Made by a program: the position numbers and the translations under genes
NCBI GenBank assembly: GCA_028023455.1
Contig: JAQFVV010012423.1
Location: 870,001 to 934,000, forward strand
From: Epiperipatus broadwayi
Lineage: Eukaryota; Onychophora; Udeonychophora; Euonychophora; Peripatidae
DNA length: 64,000 nt
Reading direction: 5' to 3'
Part shown: positions 37,048 through 49,480 of the stretch, one piece after another
Position numbering within the stretch: position 1 is the first letter of the stretch
How the letters are laid out: each line of letters opens with the position of its first letter
The notes under the pieces: model-generated
What the model was told of the DNA's origin: nothing
The model's input: the letters and a program-made list of their open reading frames with translations, nothing else
The model's database searches: none

Positions 37048-38000
37048 GACCAGTTTCTGGATTTTGTGCTTATCAGTGAAACCAAGATTCAAAACTATAT
37101 ATAATTTGCAACCATTTTTATTCATCTATACTCTTTGAGATAATAATCAGAAGTAAAAAAATCTAAAATTTTGAATCCAATCTAAAAAGCAAAAGCAAAA
37201 ACTATTCTAAAAATGGGAATATAATGAATCTATATTTTCAGTTGTTCATCAATTTACTAGATGGCTCTAAAGCAGTGTGCACAAGACTACTCTTGGAAGC
37301 TTGTAAATAAATATATGAGAAAGTTATGTGATATTGTTATTACTATTACCTGCTTGAAATCATAAAATATTTTTATTATATGTGACAGCAACATGTAATT
37401 TGTTAGCAAGAAGCTGTATATATTATTGGTTCCAGCAACCACCAAGCTTTCTTCCATGCCATCATGTTTTCAATTCATTGTAGACTATTATTAGATGCTG
37501 TACCAATATGGAACTAGACCAGAACAGCTGTTATTCTGTAATGGAATATTTTTAAATGTTTAAACTTATATTTATATGTAAACATATTTATTAATACTAA
37601 GAATAATTACATAGTTTATTCACAATGTGAACAGAAGTTGAAAAATGCTGTTAATGGATTATAAAAAGCATATATAAATAAAAAAAGAGGCATTAGCAGA
37701 TAATCATTTTATCTGATAAAATAGATTAGCATTAGTATAACAAAAGGTGGTGTTATTTACAAGTTTACTTAAATGATACTTTGGGAATCTAACTTGTAAA
37801 TTATCACAATAATGTATTCAGACTTGTTTGTATTGTGAGTAGTAGACTTATAGAAAAATATATATATAATTTCTGAGGTAATTAAAATACTAACTCAGCA
37901 ATTTTAATATAATGTAAAAAACAACAACAAACAACTCCATTAGTTAGTGTTCTCCCTGAAGGTTTGTGATGGTGGTACTTTAGTTGTATTTACAAATTGG

Positions 38001-38488
38001 ACTATTTCCATCATTTAATATTAAGTATTGAATCTCTTTAGAAAAATTAACTTTATTTAAATTTTCCAACTATATTCAACTGTTAGTAATAGCACACAGT
38101 TTAGTAGATGCACAGTTTCAAGAGTTGTTATTCCCATCTTTTATTCAGGTGTTGCTGGTTGCAGTACTGGGAATCAAACCTAGATTCTTAGATTCTTGAA
38201 TATTGAATTTTAGCATAATGTTCTATCCAGCTGAACCAACCTTGGTTAGATCATTACCTTAAACTCAATATTCAAGAATCTAAGAGTCCAGATTCAATTC
38301 CCAAGCTAGAATTGTCACTGGTCAGGCTAGCCACACTTGAAGAAGAGGCGAGAATAATACTTCTTGAAACATTGTGCATATACTAAACTGTGTGCCATTT
38401 ATTAACAGTTGAATGTAATTGGAAGATTTAAATAAAATTTAATTTTTCTAAAGAGGTTTAGTATTTAATATTAAATGATGGAAATAGT
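38001..38488. repeat. Head-to-head inverted pair of SINE family A
   Basis: The outer ends ACTATTTCCATCATTTAATA (38001 on) and its complement (to 38488) define an inverted repeat of about 240 bp per arm. The centre holds two tRNA-like heads back to back: minus head 38161-38242 with TGGTTCAGCTGGATAG (A-box) and GGTTTGATTCCC (B-box), plus head 38243-38330 with AGATTCAATTCCC. Each arm then carries a CTGAAGA-like block and an AAATAAA tail. No flanking duplication is visible. Confidence 0.8.
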
Positions 38489-39422
38489 TCAGTATGGAAA
38501 TATAACTCACTTTTTAAACAATGAGGGTTGCCAATTCCTCAACAAGCTTTGTGATAAATGCTTAGCCAGAGAGACCATTTAAAATATCTTTATCAGGAAC
38601 CCCCCCCCCCCAACCCCTGACCATGGTTTTGTGCTTTGGTGCTAGGGTAGGTTATCTTTAGATCTAAAAATAAACAAAAGCTTGTTGAGGAATTGGCAAT
38701 CCTCATTGTTTATAACTTACAAGCTTAAGAGAATAGAGTCATGTGATCTATGACTTTTATTTTGACCATAACCCACTATTTAGTTTTTAAAAATAAAGAG
38801 AAAAAATAAAAAAAAAAAATAAAGAGAAATTAAAAATGGCTTTGCAAAATAATATAATTAATTTTCAAAAGTAAATGAAAGTAAAAAAAAAAAAACATTA
38901 ATAAAATAAATACAATTTATTTTATTGACTTGTATAAATTCCACCCTAATTAAACCGTACAAATATTAATTATTTATCTTTTCAATATTTAAAATTTATT
39001 TGAAATTCTTCAAAAATAATTGATAAAAGAATTTGATCTGAAAGGTTAAAATACATTTACCCACTTTAATATCAGCATTTCATATTCTCTTTCTACATTG
39101 AAAATTTAAAATGTTACATTCAAAGAATTTCTTTCTATCTTTGCACTGACGATATTGAAATCAGATAACAGAATTGTTACTCAAAGAAATCAGGTCATCT
39201 GTTTTTGAACCATTATCAACTAAAAGTTCATATCGATTAAAAACTTTCACTTTAACATCTGGAAACAAGTATAATTTTCTCACCATTGAATCTAAAGAAA
39301 TCAAATTATTTTTACCATACCTGTACAAAATATATAGATTTTAAATATTTTATATGTTGCATAATAATAAAGGTATCTTAATCATATAAAATGCCTTATT
39401 ATTTTATAATATAGCTTAGGCA

Positions 39423-39561
39423 TAAACAAATATAGTTTTTTTTTTTTTTTCATGTGTCATAGCATCGGCCGGAACGCGAACCCGCTAACCCGGGACAACT
39501 GCTTGTAAGGCAGCTGTGCTGACCTCTCGATCACCGATGCTTGACTAAACAAATATAGTTT
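39423..39561 (-). mobile_element. tRNA SINE family C, copy 3
   Basis: A 16-bp duplication (TAAACAAATATAGTTT at 39423-39438 and 39546-39561) flanks the body. The minus sense ends CGCGTTCCGGCCGATGCTAT plus an A-run. Its anticodon-arm region differs from copies 1 and 2 and resembles copy 4, which suggests a subfamily. Confidence 0.87.
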
Positions 39562-40499
39562 AAAATAAAAATATGAATGTTAACAGCCTTTCCATACGCA
39601 CTGCACTGTAAAAGTTTTTTAAAACAATTTATTACACATTAGGATTGAAGAGGTGAAAAATTGACTATTTTTATATTTTTATTCTAAGAATTATTAGATG
39701 ACCATTTACAAAGCAAATATTAGATTGTTAGATAGGCTGGCTATCTCATACCCAGATTTTGCTCAGAATGGATTCATATCAAGGTGACAGGTGACTACCC
39801 CTATATCAGGAAATTTTATATAAATCAAAATACAGCTCTACATATGAGGTAAATAAAACAAAGTTAACAAGATGAGAACTGATGGAAAGCTATTATCACT
39901 AAAAACTGATTGTTTTTTTTATGATTTACCTCTAAATAGAGAATTTAATATATGTACAACATCAAAGAATTTTAATATTTTTTAGTTTAAATTATTTAAT
40001 TGAGTCTATAAACTGTTTTTTATAAGTAAATAAGCATAGGTTATATATATATATATAATATCTTATTTCTTTTCTTTTTTATAAACATAATTTGTTAAAA
40101 GAAAAAAAAAACTGTAATCACAAACTGATATAATTCTAAGAATGGTATATTGGAATTCTAAAATGTATATGTATATTTACAGAAACTAAAATAACTATAA
40201 GAATATTGAAAGTCTATTTACATAATATATACATTCAGAAGCACACACACATATATATATACTTTAGTTTAGCATGTTTTAATTTAGTTTCAAATTAAAT
40301 TTATTAGGTTTATTATATACTTGGAGATTATTTATAAGACTTATTAAAACAAAAGAGATTTCAGGTAGAAAAACAATAAGATACATGTTCATATAATTGA
40401 GCAATAATAAAATATATATCTAATGCATATTACTTAGTATATTCAATAACCATGTCATTGACTTGTTGTTAATGAGATCAGATTCCATATAGCTGCAAA

Positions 40500-42570
40500 A
40501 ATATCAACTGATTCATGGGTTTGATCTCTGGTTTTAATGTTATGTAATTTTTTTTAGAAAGAGTAATTTAGTATTGTGAGATGTGGGATTAAAGCTAAGA
40601 TAGCATCTGTTGAACCAGAATGTGAAAACAATAAAAGTAGTAAATTTTTTATATTGGGGAAAAAGACCATTTTGTATATTTTTTATAAGGTTGTTGATTG
40701 TTAGTGAGTTTGAAAGAATCATGTTAGTGATAAGAGTATAGCAAGGAAGAAGTGAGGAACAATCCATAAGAAAGTGTTCCAATTTTTCTTCATTTCTATG
40801 GCAGAGAGCGCACAATAAATCTATATTTATGAAGTATTGCTTGTAAAAGAGAAAATAATTAGAAGGAAAGCTTTGACATTTATTTTAATTAAGAAGTTTA
40901 GATATTTGGACTCCAGGTGCTAATATCTGAATACTTTTGTAATGTATTTGTTACTACATACCAAGAAAGATTGACTATCATTTGATATATTATGATTATT
41001 TTCAATTCCATATGTTTGCCAATAGTTACTTTTATTTAGAAATAGATTATGTGAGAGAGTGATATATTTACTTATGAAAATTATTAAGGTTTTGATAAAT
41101 TTTTGTTAATGGATAGTGGAGTATCAGTAAGGTTAAGAAAAATTACACTATTAACACCTGGGAAGAAACTAATTAGTTAATCATTTCATTAATGGCTCTC
41201 TGAAGATAAAATGTAAAAATGCTATGTAATGAGAGATCACTGAATTTCATGTTTTTGCATATTTCTTATGCTTAGAACTATTGTTTTTTTTTATTTCAGA
41301 TTAGTTTGGTGATAAGGGAATGTATATATTAATAAAGAAATAAAATAACAATGGGTAAGAAATAATTATTTTTAGGAAATATTAAAATGTTGATTAATGA
41401 TGCCCTCAGCATATATTGAAAGATATGCTTTGGATAATGCATTGATGGTGCATTCTACTGAAACAATAAGCAGATTTTAAATAGCAGTTTTCAGTGCATT
41501 ATATGAGAGATACATTGAGAAACCTAAACATTTATGAGGAGTAGAAAAAAAGTGGAAGAAATGGTCTTACCTCTAAGAATATTCCAAGAAGAGTATTTGT
41601 TTTTATTAAAGTGGATTGAAAATTTGTTAGTATAAATAGTAAGTATAGTGTGAAGTAAGGAAAATTTTTTTGAAGAGAGAAAAATAACTAAGTTATTCAT
41701 ATAGGAGATGTGATTAATGGTTTGGTTAATTATAGAAATATGTATTCCTGTAATTTTGCCTTTTATTTCCAAAAGAAGGGGATTGATATAAGTTGTGAAG
41801 AAAAGAGTGCTAAGAGTGAAGCCTTGAGGAATAGAATTGTGTGGATGAAATTCAGGGAGTATTTTTCCCATGAGAGTTATGCAAACTTCTCTATTTATAA
41901 ATAGATTTGCCATTATGTAGAAGTATAGTATTGGTATATTATATTGCTGAAATAGTTGTAGTAGTTTAGGTATAGGAACTGAGTCAAATGCGGACCTCAT
42001 ATCCAATTGCACTGCAATGAGCCCTGTTTTCTACATTGCCTAATCTGGTCTATTATTACTTTAAACAGAATAGCTGCTGGTGAAGTAACCAAGCCTTTGT
42101 TTATAAGCTAAAATTTTGACAATGAAGGGAGAAGGAGTGGTTGGATTTTATCTACAATAAGAGATTCCACTATTTTAATGAGTGGAGTCATGGATATAGA
42201 TCTAAGATTATCCAAGGGGGGAGAAATAATATTTTTTAAAGAAAGGGAACCATAGAGATAAGATAAAGTTCTGAAATTATGTGGATTTGTTTGGACAAAT
42301 GATTAATTAAATTGTAAATTATTGGAATTGTAAAGTTGTTGGGATGGTTAAGCAGGAATTTGAGTATTGCATGACATTCTGGATGAGTATTATCAGGAAT
42401 GCTGTTTAACTTGAAGGCAATATCAGATTTAGTAATTCCATGATGTTCAACATAATGTCCAAGTAAAAAAGGGGCAAGTTTGAGATAGGAATAAGTTTGA
42501 TATTTGAATTTAAAGTGACAATATATAATTTAAAAATATATGAAATAGGAGTGGATAGCTGAAGGGAGTT
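40500..42570 (-). mobile_element. Non-LTR retrotransposon, copy 2 (decayed, 5' truncated)
   Basis: Minus-sense RT domain at 42012-41524: LDMRSAFDSVP, NSIPQGFTLSTLFFTTYINPL, and an active-site box reading YMNNL. A C-terminal finger (CALCHRNEEKLEHFLMDC) lies at 40815-40762. Spacing and motifs parallel copy 1 at 4.4-7.6 kb. No endonuclease was found, so the copy appears 5' truncated near 42.57 kb. Both catalytic aspartates of the YxDD box are asparagine, so it is dead. Confidence 0.75.
41524..42012 (-). pseudogene. Reverse transcriptase palm fragment of LINE copy 2
   Basis: A 162-codon open piece covering the first Asp block (LDMRSAFDSVPIPKLLQLF), the PQG loop and the YMNN box, then NKFSIHFNKNK. 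The frame is open, but the catalytic box has both aspartates changed to Asn (codons AAT AAC). Confidence 0.8.
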
Positions 42571-44509
42571 TGAGAATCTGTGTTCAAATCCTCTATATTA
42601 CATTTAAATTCTAAGTATATAAATTATGCTTATATTTCAAAAATATTAATATCTATATTATTAGATAGTTTCATATTTATTCCTGATGATCACATGAATG
42701 GCATTTTGAGTCTCTTCAATGGCCTACATATTACTGTGATGATAGAACTTATTTACCTCATATTATTTCATTATTACCTGTAGAATATCATTATTCTGAA
42801 TACCTATTATTGAAAAACTTTTATTATGTAAATTAAATTGCAAAGATGTTCTTTAATATTTTACAGTAAATAATTTGCATTTACTCTGACATCCAGCTAT
42901 CAATTATGTGCTAGAGGGTAAACAAAAAAAACAAAACTACAAAATTATTTCTTCACTTCATTATTAACTAGCCTAATACATATATTCTTTTCACTTTTCT
43001 TTGGTTAAGAAAAAGTGAGAGGCAGATTTTTTTTTTTGATCATGTATTTAGTTATACTGCTCTTTATTAATGGCAAAACAAGTTAAAATTCTAAATACTA
43101 ATCATTAGAAAAATATGGACAAAGAGCACAATTATGATTTTGGCTAACAAATCATCAAGTGCTTCTGGTCACAAACGGATATATATTTGGTATAAATCAC
43201 TAAGCTGTCAGATATTCGAAATGATACTAATTAAATCTAAATTCTAGTTCTAAAATAAAACAAACAATAAGATTATTTAGTTTCTGTGAAATTACATATT
43301 TTAGCATGGTCAATTAAATCTGTAGAGCACAGGCTGTTCTTTTCTGGTATTTCTGTCATTTTTTATTTATTTAACTTACGTTGGAAGTAATGTTTCTTGT
43401 TTTTCTGTCTGAAATGCATTGTGGTAATTTTCAACTATTTAAGGGCTCTAATCTGTGTTGAATAATATTGACCTAACATGCATGTGCTATGAGAAATATA
43501 GAATAGTTTGCATTCTCTGATAAGATTCTCTTCTTTAGTATGGAAATATAAATTTAAATCTTCAAATCTTTAACACATTAAGAGATTTTCAGATTAATAA
43601 TTAACATAGAAACTTAATTAACTTTTTCCAGTTTTGTGTAAAAAATGTATGTAATGCCATCAGTTAGTTATTTTTTTTGTTTTGATGATGATGTCAAGGC
43701 AAATCTGATCTCATTTTTTAGAATTTAGACTTTATCTGTATGACAGATTTTTTTCAAATGTATTTATGGTATATTTGTGATTTAAATATTCTACAAACTT
43801 ATTACAAAATTTGTTTCTTTGATTATAATTGGTGTATCAATATCTTTCAGAAAACTCATTAAAAGCTGAAATTATTTTTTGAACTCGTGAAATTTTTGAA
43901 ATTCAACTTTTAATTATTCAAATTTATTTTCATTTTTAAAGCTTTTGCAAATGTGTTAATTCTGATTTATATCTCTTTAAATTCTCTTTAAATATTTGCT
44001 ATCAGTTTTCTGATAAAATTTTTGTCATTTGATAGCTATTTTCTGTGAAATTACAACTATAGCTTTTAACATCCATTGAGATTTTTCTGATTACTTGTTT
44101 TTGATCAATGATTGTTCTTCTCCATTTTATTTTTTGCTCTTCTAATTAAACATCAGTTCATCAAAAACATAAAATTGATTACTGGTGCTATTTTTAAAAA
44201 CAGCATTAAAATATTTTCTAGACTGCACCTAGGATAAAAAAATTTGGGTTGATCTTTAGCTATACTTGAAATTCATGCATGTTAATGTTTTATTTGCTAA
44301 TAATCTTCTTTTTATTGTTTTAGTTGTCAAAGTTGAAATATTTCATCATTAAAAATTCAAATAAAATTCATTTAATTTCTATATACTTCATCTAGTTATG
44401 CATAGCAATAAAAAGTTATTACATTCAAGGAAATTTCTATCATTCTTTTGATTCGATTCTGTTTTAAACCCATATTCTTCAATGTTTTTCTTTCCCATTT
44501 TATCTTTGA
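42571..44509. other. AT-rich DNA, no gene seen
   Basis: AT-rich sequence with short T and A runs. No supported frame or repeat. Confidence 0.5.
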
Positions 44510-45030
44510 TAATAATCATTTTCAACCATTGTCAATACACTACAGGTTGAAGATCTCTCCAAGTTCAATCCATCTTCTCTGATCTATATCTCTCTTCTCC
44601 ACATCACTACCATGTTTCCTTATTTTGTCCATCCATTTCTCATGTGATCCCTTTCTAGATCTGTTACAATCTACTGGAATTCAGTTTAATATTTCAACTG
44701 TCCATCTATTATCATCTCTTTTAGCAATATGTCCAGCTCAATTCCATTTCAGTCTAATAATTTTTTCAACAATGTCAGTAATATCTGTTTGTTTTCTTAG
44801 ACATGTGTTTCATTTTTACTCCTAACATGCATCTTTCCATGCTTATTTGATTAGTCTGAAGTAACTTTATTGCTTTTCTGTTAAGTGTTCGAGTCTTATA
44901 TTTATAACTAAAACTGCTGAAGCACATTTATTAAAATCATTCTTTTCAAATGCATAGACATATTTCCTTTTAATATTAAGTTATTTCTATCAAAAACACT
45001 CCAACCATGTTTCATTTTATGATTATAAGC
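44510..45030 (-). mobile_element. RTE-type LINE 3' end, relic
   Basis: Minus sense is collinear with 63.0-63.53 kb: it starts near the segment for a lysine/asparagine-rich LKGNM block, then YKTRTLNRKA, then the WSWAGHIA-like and PRDC-like blocks, and ends at AACCTGTAGTGTATTGACAA. Frames are broken and no protein can be made. Confidence 0.7.
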
Positions 45031-46254
45031 TTTGGTATTATAGCATATCAATTTCTATGAATATTTCTTGGCTTCACATTTTGTAAATTTTATCCTAAGC
45101 CACTTTTATTTTTTATTTAATTTGTTGGGAAGTAGAGTTGTATTATAAACATGTTCAATGCATTTCCACAAAATTGATCTGTTATTAGCTAGTTTCTCAC
45201 AGGATTATGTTTAAATAGCAGAAAAAATTTCTTAGTAGATCTTGAGGTGTCAATAAAAATTGGTCCATTTTTATTTTCAATACATTAATTTGAGGGATGG
45301 ACAGGTTAATCTGTATATTTCATAGTTCAAGACTGATTTATGATTTGAATCTCAATATTTTTTCTTTCTCACAATCATATCAGCAACTAGTTATTCAAAT
45401 GAGATTAATATTCCATATAACACAATCTAATATGTAAATAAGTTTGGTTCTGTTTTATGAGAATGTTAGGCATCCAATGATTATATGCACACATCTTCCA
45501 ATATGATGATGAAATTCTATTAAGTTTGTCATTTTAAAAAAATTCAGCATAGTAGTTAATTCTTTAGTTTCTCATAATTTGAAATAAAGTTTTATTCTTG
45601 ATATGATTTTTGACATTTGTATACAACACCTTCTTTCCTATATTGCCATCTTCGAGTTATAGATATTGTTAATAAGACATTATGTCACAGTAAAATAAAA
45701 TGGCATGACAAAATAAATAATAATAAAAATAAAAAACAAATGCATCCTTTTCACAAAGAATTATTGAAGAAAGAAAGTGAAACAATATAGATTACACTAT
45801 AAAATTAAAAGTATAATCAAAGTAAAAAGATTCCATCTAGTTATGTTATTTCATATTTACATATATTTGTACTTACTAATTATGAATTTATGAAAGTAAT
45901 TACTAAATTATAATATATAATTTTACTTCTTTCTTCTAATATTTTTTATGGCATTATTTGAAATGTTGATGTTCTAAGAAATAAAATAATAAATGATGAA
46001 AACATTTTAAAAGTAATTTATGTGCAGATTTCTATTTTTTTAAATATAAGTCTGTGATAAATTATTAATTTCATTTTAATGTTAAATTATTAATTTATTA
46101 CTAAAAAAATTCTTAGTTTATATATATATCAGTATCCTTAATAGAATTTGGAACATTCTCAATGTATTTAAAATATTTTTTATACTTTAAAAAAAAGTAA
46201 TATAGATTTGTAAAAAAAAAAGGGCTATTGGCTTTATTGCTCAGGAGTGTATAA

Positions 46255-46330
46255 GAAGTTCAAGCACCTGGAACCTCCAAAAACCAAGACAGACACTCTA
46301 CCAACTGCACCGAACTGTGCAGAGAATATC
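46255..46330 (-). repeat. tRNA-derived sequence (SINE head or tRNA relic)
   Basis: Minus sense reads TTCGGTGCAGTTGGTAGAG, a good A-box, followed about 30 bases later by GAGGTTCCAGGTGC, a weak B-box. It cannot fold into a full cloverleaf by eye. It is not one of families A-C. Confidence 0.5.
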
Positions 46331-46984
46331 GTTTTGTAATTTTAAAAAACAAACATGTAATAGCAAACATGATGGAACATATGAATAAGACATATATATT
46401 CCCCAAACTGTTTTTCACTCTATTAAAGTCATTTGCTGTAAGCTTGAATAATTTTGATACCAAAATAGTTTAGTGCTATAATATTCTATGCCTAGAGCGG
46501 TTTTTGATTACCATTTATTACTCGAGTTTACCATGGACGTCTCTATAATAAAATAAAACTGCTCTTGGAAACATAAAAAAAAAACATGTATATTGTTATT
46601 GGTAAAATGCATGCATTTTAATACTGTTCTATGCATGAATATGAAATGTGTCATGATTTAAGTAATAATAAAATTATAGATATACATCACAACTGAATAA
46701 AAGTAGCCTGCAAAGTAAATAATAATTATTTTAGTATTTATTAGATTTAACAAAAAAAAGGAAGATTTTAAATGTGATAATAGTAGGGACAACTTATAGT
46801 TTAATGTAGATATAATTAAAAATGAATAAAATAAAAATATTGAACAGCTATGCTGAAGATAACATTATAAAACAAAACACATATGCACTAAATTTAAGTC
46901 TCTAAAATATTTTAGTGATGACACATAGCCATTATTTTCATCAAAATGTACAAACAATTACTGTAATACTATAGACCAAAAATG

Positions 46985-47278
46985 CAATATATGGGTAAGA
47001 GAACAAACAGGTTTTACTTACCTCATTGAAAAAATTAAAAAGACTGAAGTGGAGTTGGGCTGGACATATTGCTAGAAGAGATGATGATAGATGGACAATT
47101 GAAATCTTAAACGGGATTCCAAAAGATTGTAAAAAACCCAGAAAGAGACCACATGTGGGATGGATAGATGAAATAAGAAAGTGTGCAGGGTGATGTGGAG
47201 AAGAGAAGCTAACGATCAGAGAAGATCGATTGAACTTGGAGAGACGTCATCCTGCAGTGGATAGATAATGGTCGATCA
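46985..47278 (+). mobile_element. RTE-type LINE 3' end, relic
   Basis: Plus sense encodes remnants of VREQTGFTYLIEKIKK, then LKWSWAGHIARRDDDRWTIE, then PRKRPHVGWIDEI and the end CCTGCAGTGGATAGATAATG. It is the same 3' segment as 63.0-63.3 kb in the opposite orientation. A frameshift follows the DEIRKCAG block. Confidence 0.8.
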
Positions 47279-48218
47279 ACACTATATAAAGTACAAATAT
47301 ACAATTGAATGTTTTTATATTTATATGAATTGAAACTTTTTAATGTTTTCATAAATTTACTTCAAGTTTTTTGTTGTTGTTGTTTTGTTTATTACCTTGA
47401 TTTAAAATTATTCTAATTGCTTTGAAATTAAAAAATTAAATCATAGAATAATAATACATAGTCTGATTTTCAAAAAAAAAAAAAAAGCTGTATTCACTAG
47501 CGAAAACTGTTATTCTTTGTTTTTGTTTTTTAAATCTTTAAATACATTTAAGTTATCAACATAAATGTTGGACATAAAGATGCACATACGCACAGTGTAT
47601 ATAATAAAATCAATCTCAAACAGCTGACTACAAAGGAATGGCTTCTTCAGCATTCTCTACTGTGTTGGAAACAGTGGGTAAAGACATATTTATTAGTCAA
47701 TAGATTTGTCACATGCTGATTGGTTAAGCCTTTTCTGTACTTATTTTCTTTGTTATATATTTAATATTTTGTTTTAGAATAAAATGTATTTATTATATAA
47801 AATATTTCTTTTTATATTTTACAGCACAATGGTATAATGTAATATTTATTAAATTTGATTAGAAAATGGCACAATAATTAAAATTAGAATTCTACGTAGA
47901 GTGCAAATAATCAACTATGATAGAATTATCAGAGAGAACATATGCATATATACACACGTGTATATAAAATTAAAGATTAATACACTTTAAATCACATGTA
48001 AATAGACATGAAAAGATGTCAGTTCCAATTATAACATATAATAGTTGTAATATGTTCACCACATTACATAAAAAATGATAAATTACTTTGTATTATGTAT
48101 ACATTTCAGGAATAATTTCTCATATTAGTTGTCTTGGAATTAATGCCAAATATTCACATTTTATACTAAATCAGTCACTATTATAGTATTAAGGTAAATA
48201 AATATAATAACATATATA

Positions 48219-48316
48219 TTTTTCATGTGTCAAAGCATCAGCTGGGAAGCGAACCCGCAAACCCAGGACAACTGCTTGTAAGGCAGCTGTGCTGACCACT
48301 CGGCCACCAACGCTTA
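48219..48316 (-). repeat. tRNA SINE family C, copy 4
   Basis: Minus sense has CCGAGTGGTC (A-box region), GCCTTACAAGCAG and GGTTCGCTTCCCAGCTGATG. It shares the anticodon-arm variant with copy 3. The flanking duplication is not clear. Confidence 0.8.
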
Positions 48317-49149
48317 ACATAATATTTATGTTGATTGTTGACAGTATTCCAAGATAGCTGATGAAGAAAGTTATTCCTGAATTGGTGATTTGTTAATTTC
48401 TTTTTACATAGCATGTCAGGCTTTATAAAAACATACTACTTGCAATGATTAAAACTGATGTCTCTCCAAATAATATATATTAACGTTAGTATATAGACTA
48501 ATAAAATATAAAGGTCATATTTAAGTATAGGTTTAGTTACTTCTTAGCATATTTGTGAATCCATTATTCACTAAAATTTTACATTCTTATTTGAAACAAT
48601 TTTTTATATTATGTGAAGTGATTATCTGAAAAACTTAGATATTTTCGTGAAAATATGATATCATATTGAAATATTCAATAGAAAAGGATAAAATAATCAT
48701 ACACTATATATTTACTGTTTATAGAATATATATTGCTGTATTTAGATTTACAAAATATAGTTATGGAGTCAAGTATTCACTAAAAAACAATTTCTTAATG
48801 TTTTTATATAGTTTAAAATTATCGGTAGATAACTTTGTTATCTTCTATTAAGTGTGATCCCATTCATATGGTCAGAAGATGCTGTAATGGCAGTTAACAA
48901 TGATTCATGCAGCTGCCAAAAAAAAAAAAAGATTGGAAATTTTTTACATCAATTCATTTTATGAGTTTCATGTTCATTTTTTTTCAATATATGTTTGTTT
49001 TACTTACAGCAAAATTTTCTAGTATTTATAACTAGATGAATTATCAGTAGCAGTAATATTATTTTGATTCAAATTCATTAGCAATAACTGGGAGCCAGTA
49101 TTGTTGAAAGTTAAAACCAAGTTGAAGTTGTCATTATTATTTTTTAATG

Positions 49150-49402
49150 TATATTGCTTACAATAACTCCCTTCATATACACTTTAATGCAAATTTTTTT
49201 TTAATTATTTCTTTATTTTTCTGACCCAGATATTTTAAAAGGTAAAAAATATTAAGATCATAATGGTTATATATTTATATCATTCAATATTGTAGCGCTG
49301 ATGAAGACTGCAGGACAGTCGAAACTGTCAGGAAAATAAAGAAATCATTAAAAAAAAATTTGCATTAAAGTGTATATGAGGGAAGTTGTTATAAGCAATA
49401 TA
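49150..49402. repeat. Foldback element containing a hammerhead-like motif
   Basis: The arms 49150-49225 and 49327-49402 are reverse complements (TATATTGCTTA outer end, TTTTTCTGAC inner end) with few mismatches. The spacer of about 100 bp ends with the motif at 49298-49329. No coding capacity. Confidence 0.8.
49298..49329 (+). ncRNA. Hammerhead-like motif in the foldback
   Basis: Core CTGATGA (49298-49304), stem II GACTG/CAGTC with loop CAGGA, GAAA, then AC-T-GT-C, which would be a two-pair stem III before a UC cleavage position. Flanking bases do not form an obvious stem I, so catalysis is doubtful. Confidence 0.4.
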
Positions 49403-49476
49403 TATGAATGTATAAAGAAATGCAAAGAAAGTAAAAAAAAAAAAATAAAAATATATTTTAATGTAAATTTTATAAT

Positions 49477-49480
49477 GTAT
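49477..49480. repeat. Target-site duplication GTAT (left) of giant-LTR element
   Basis: GTAT directly precedes the left LTR and recurs at 60448-60451 directly after the right LTR. Four to six base pairs is usual for LTR elements. Confidence 0.7.
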
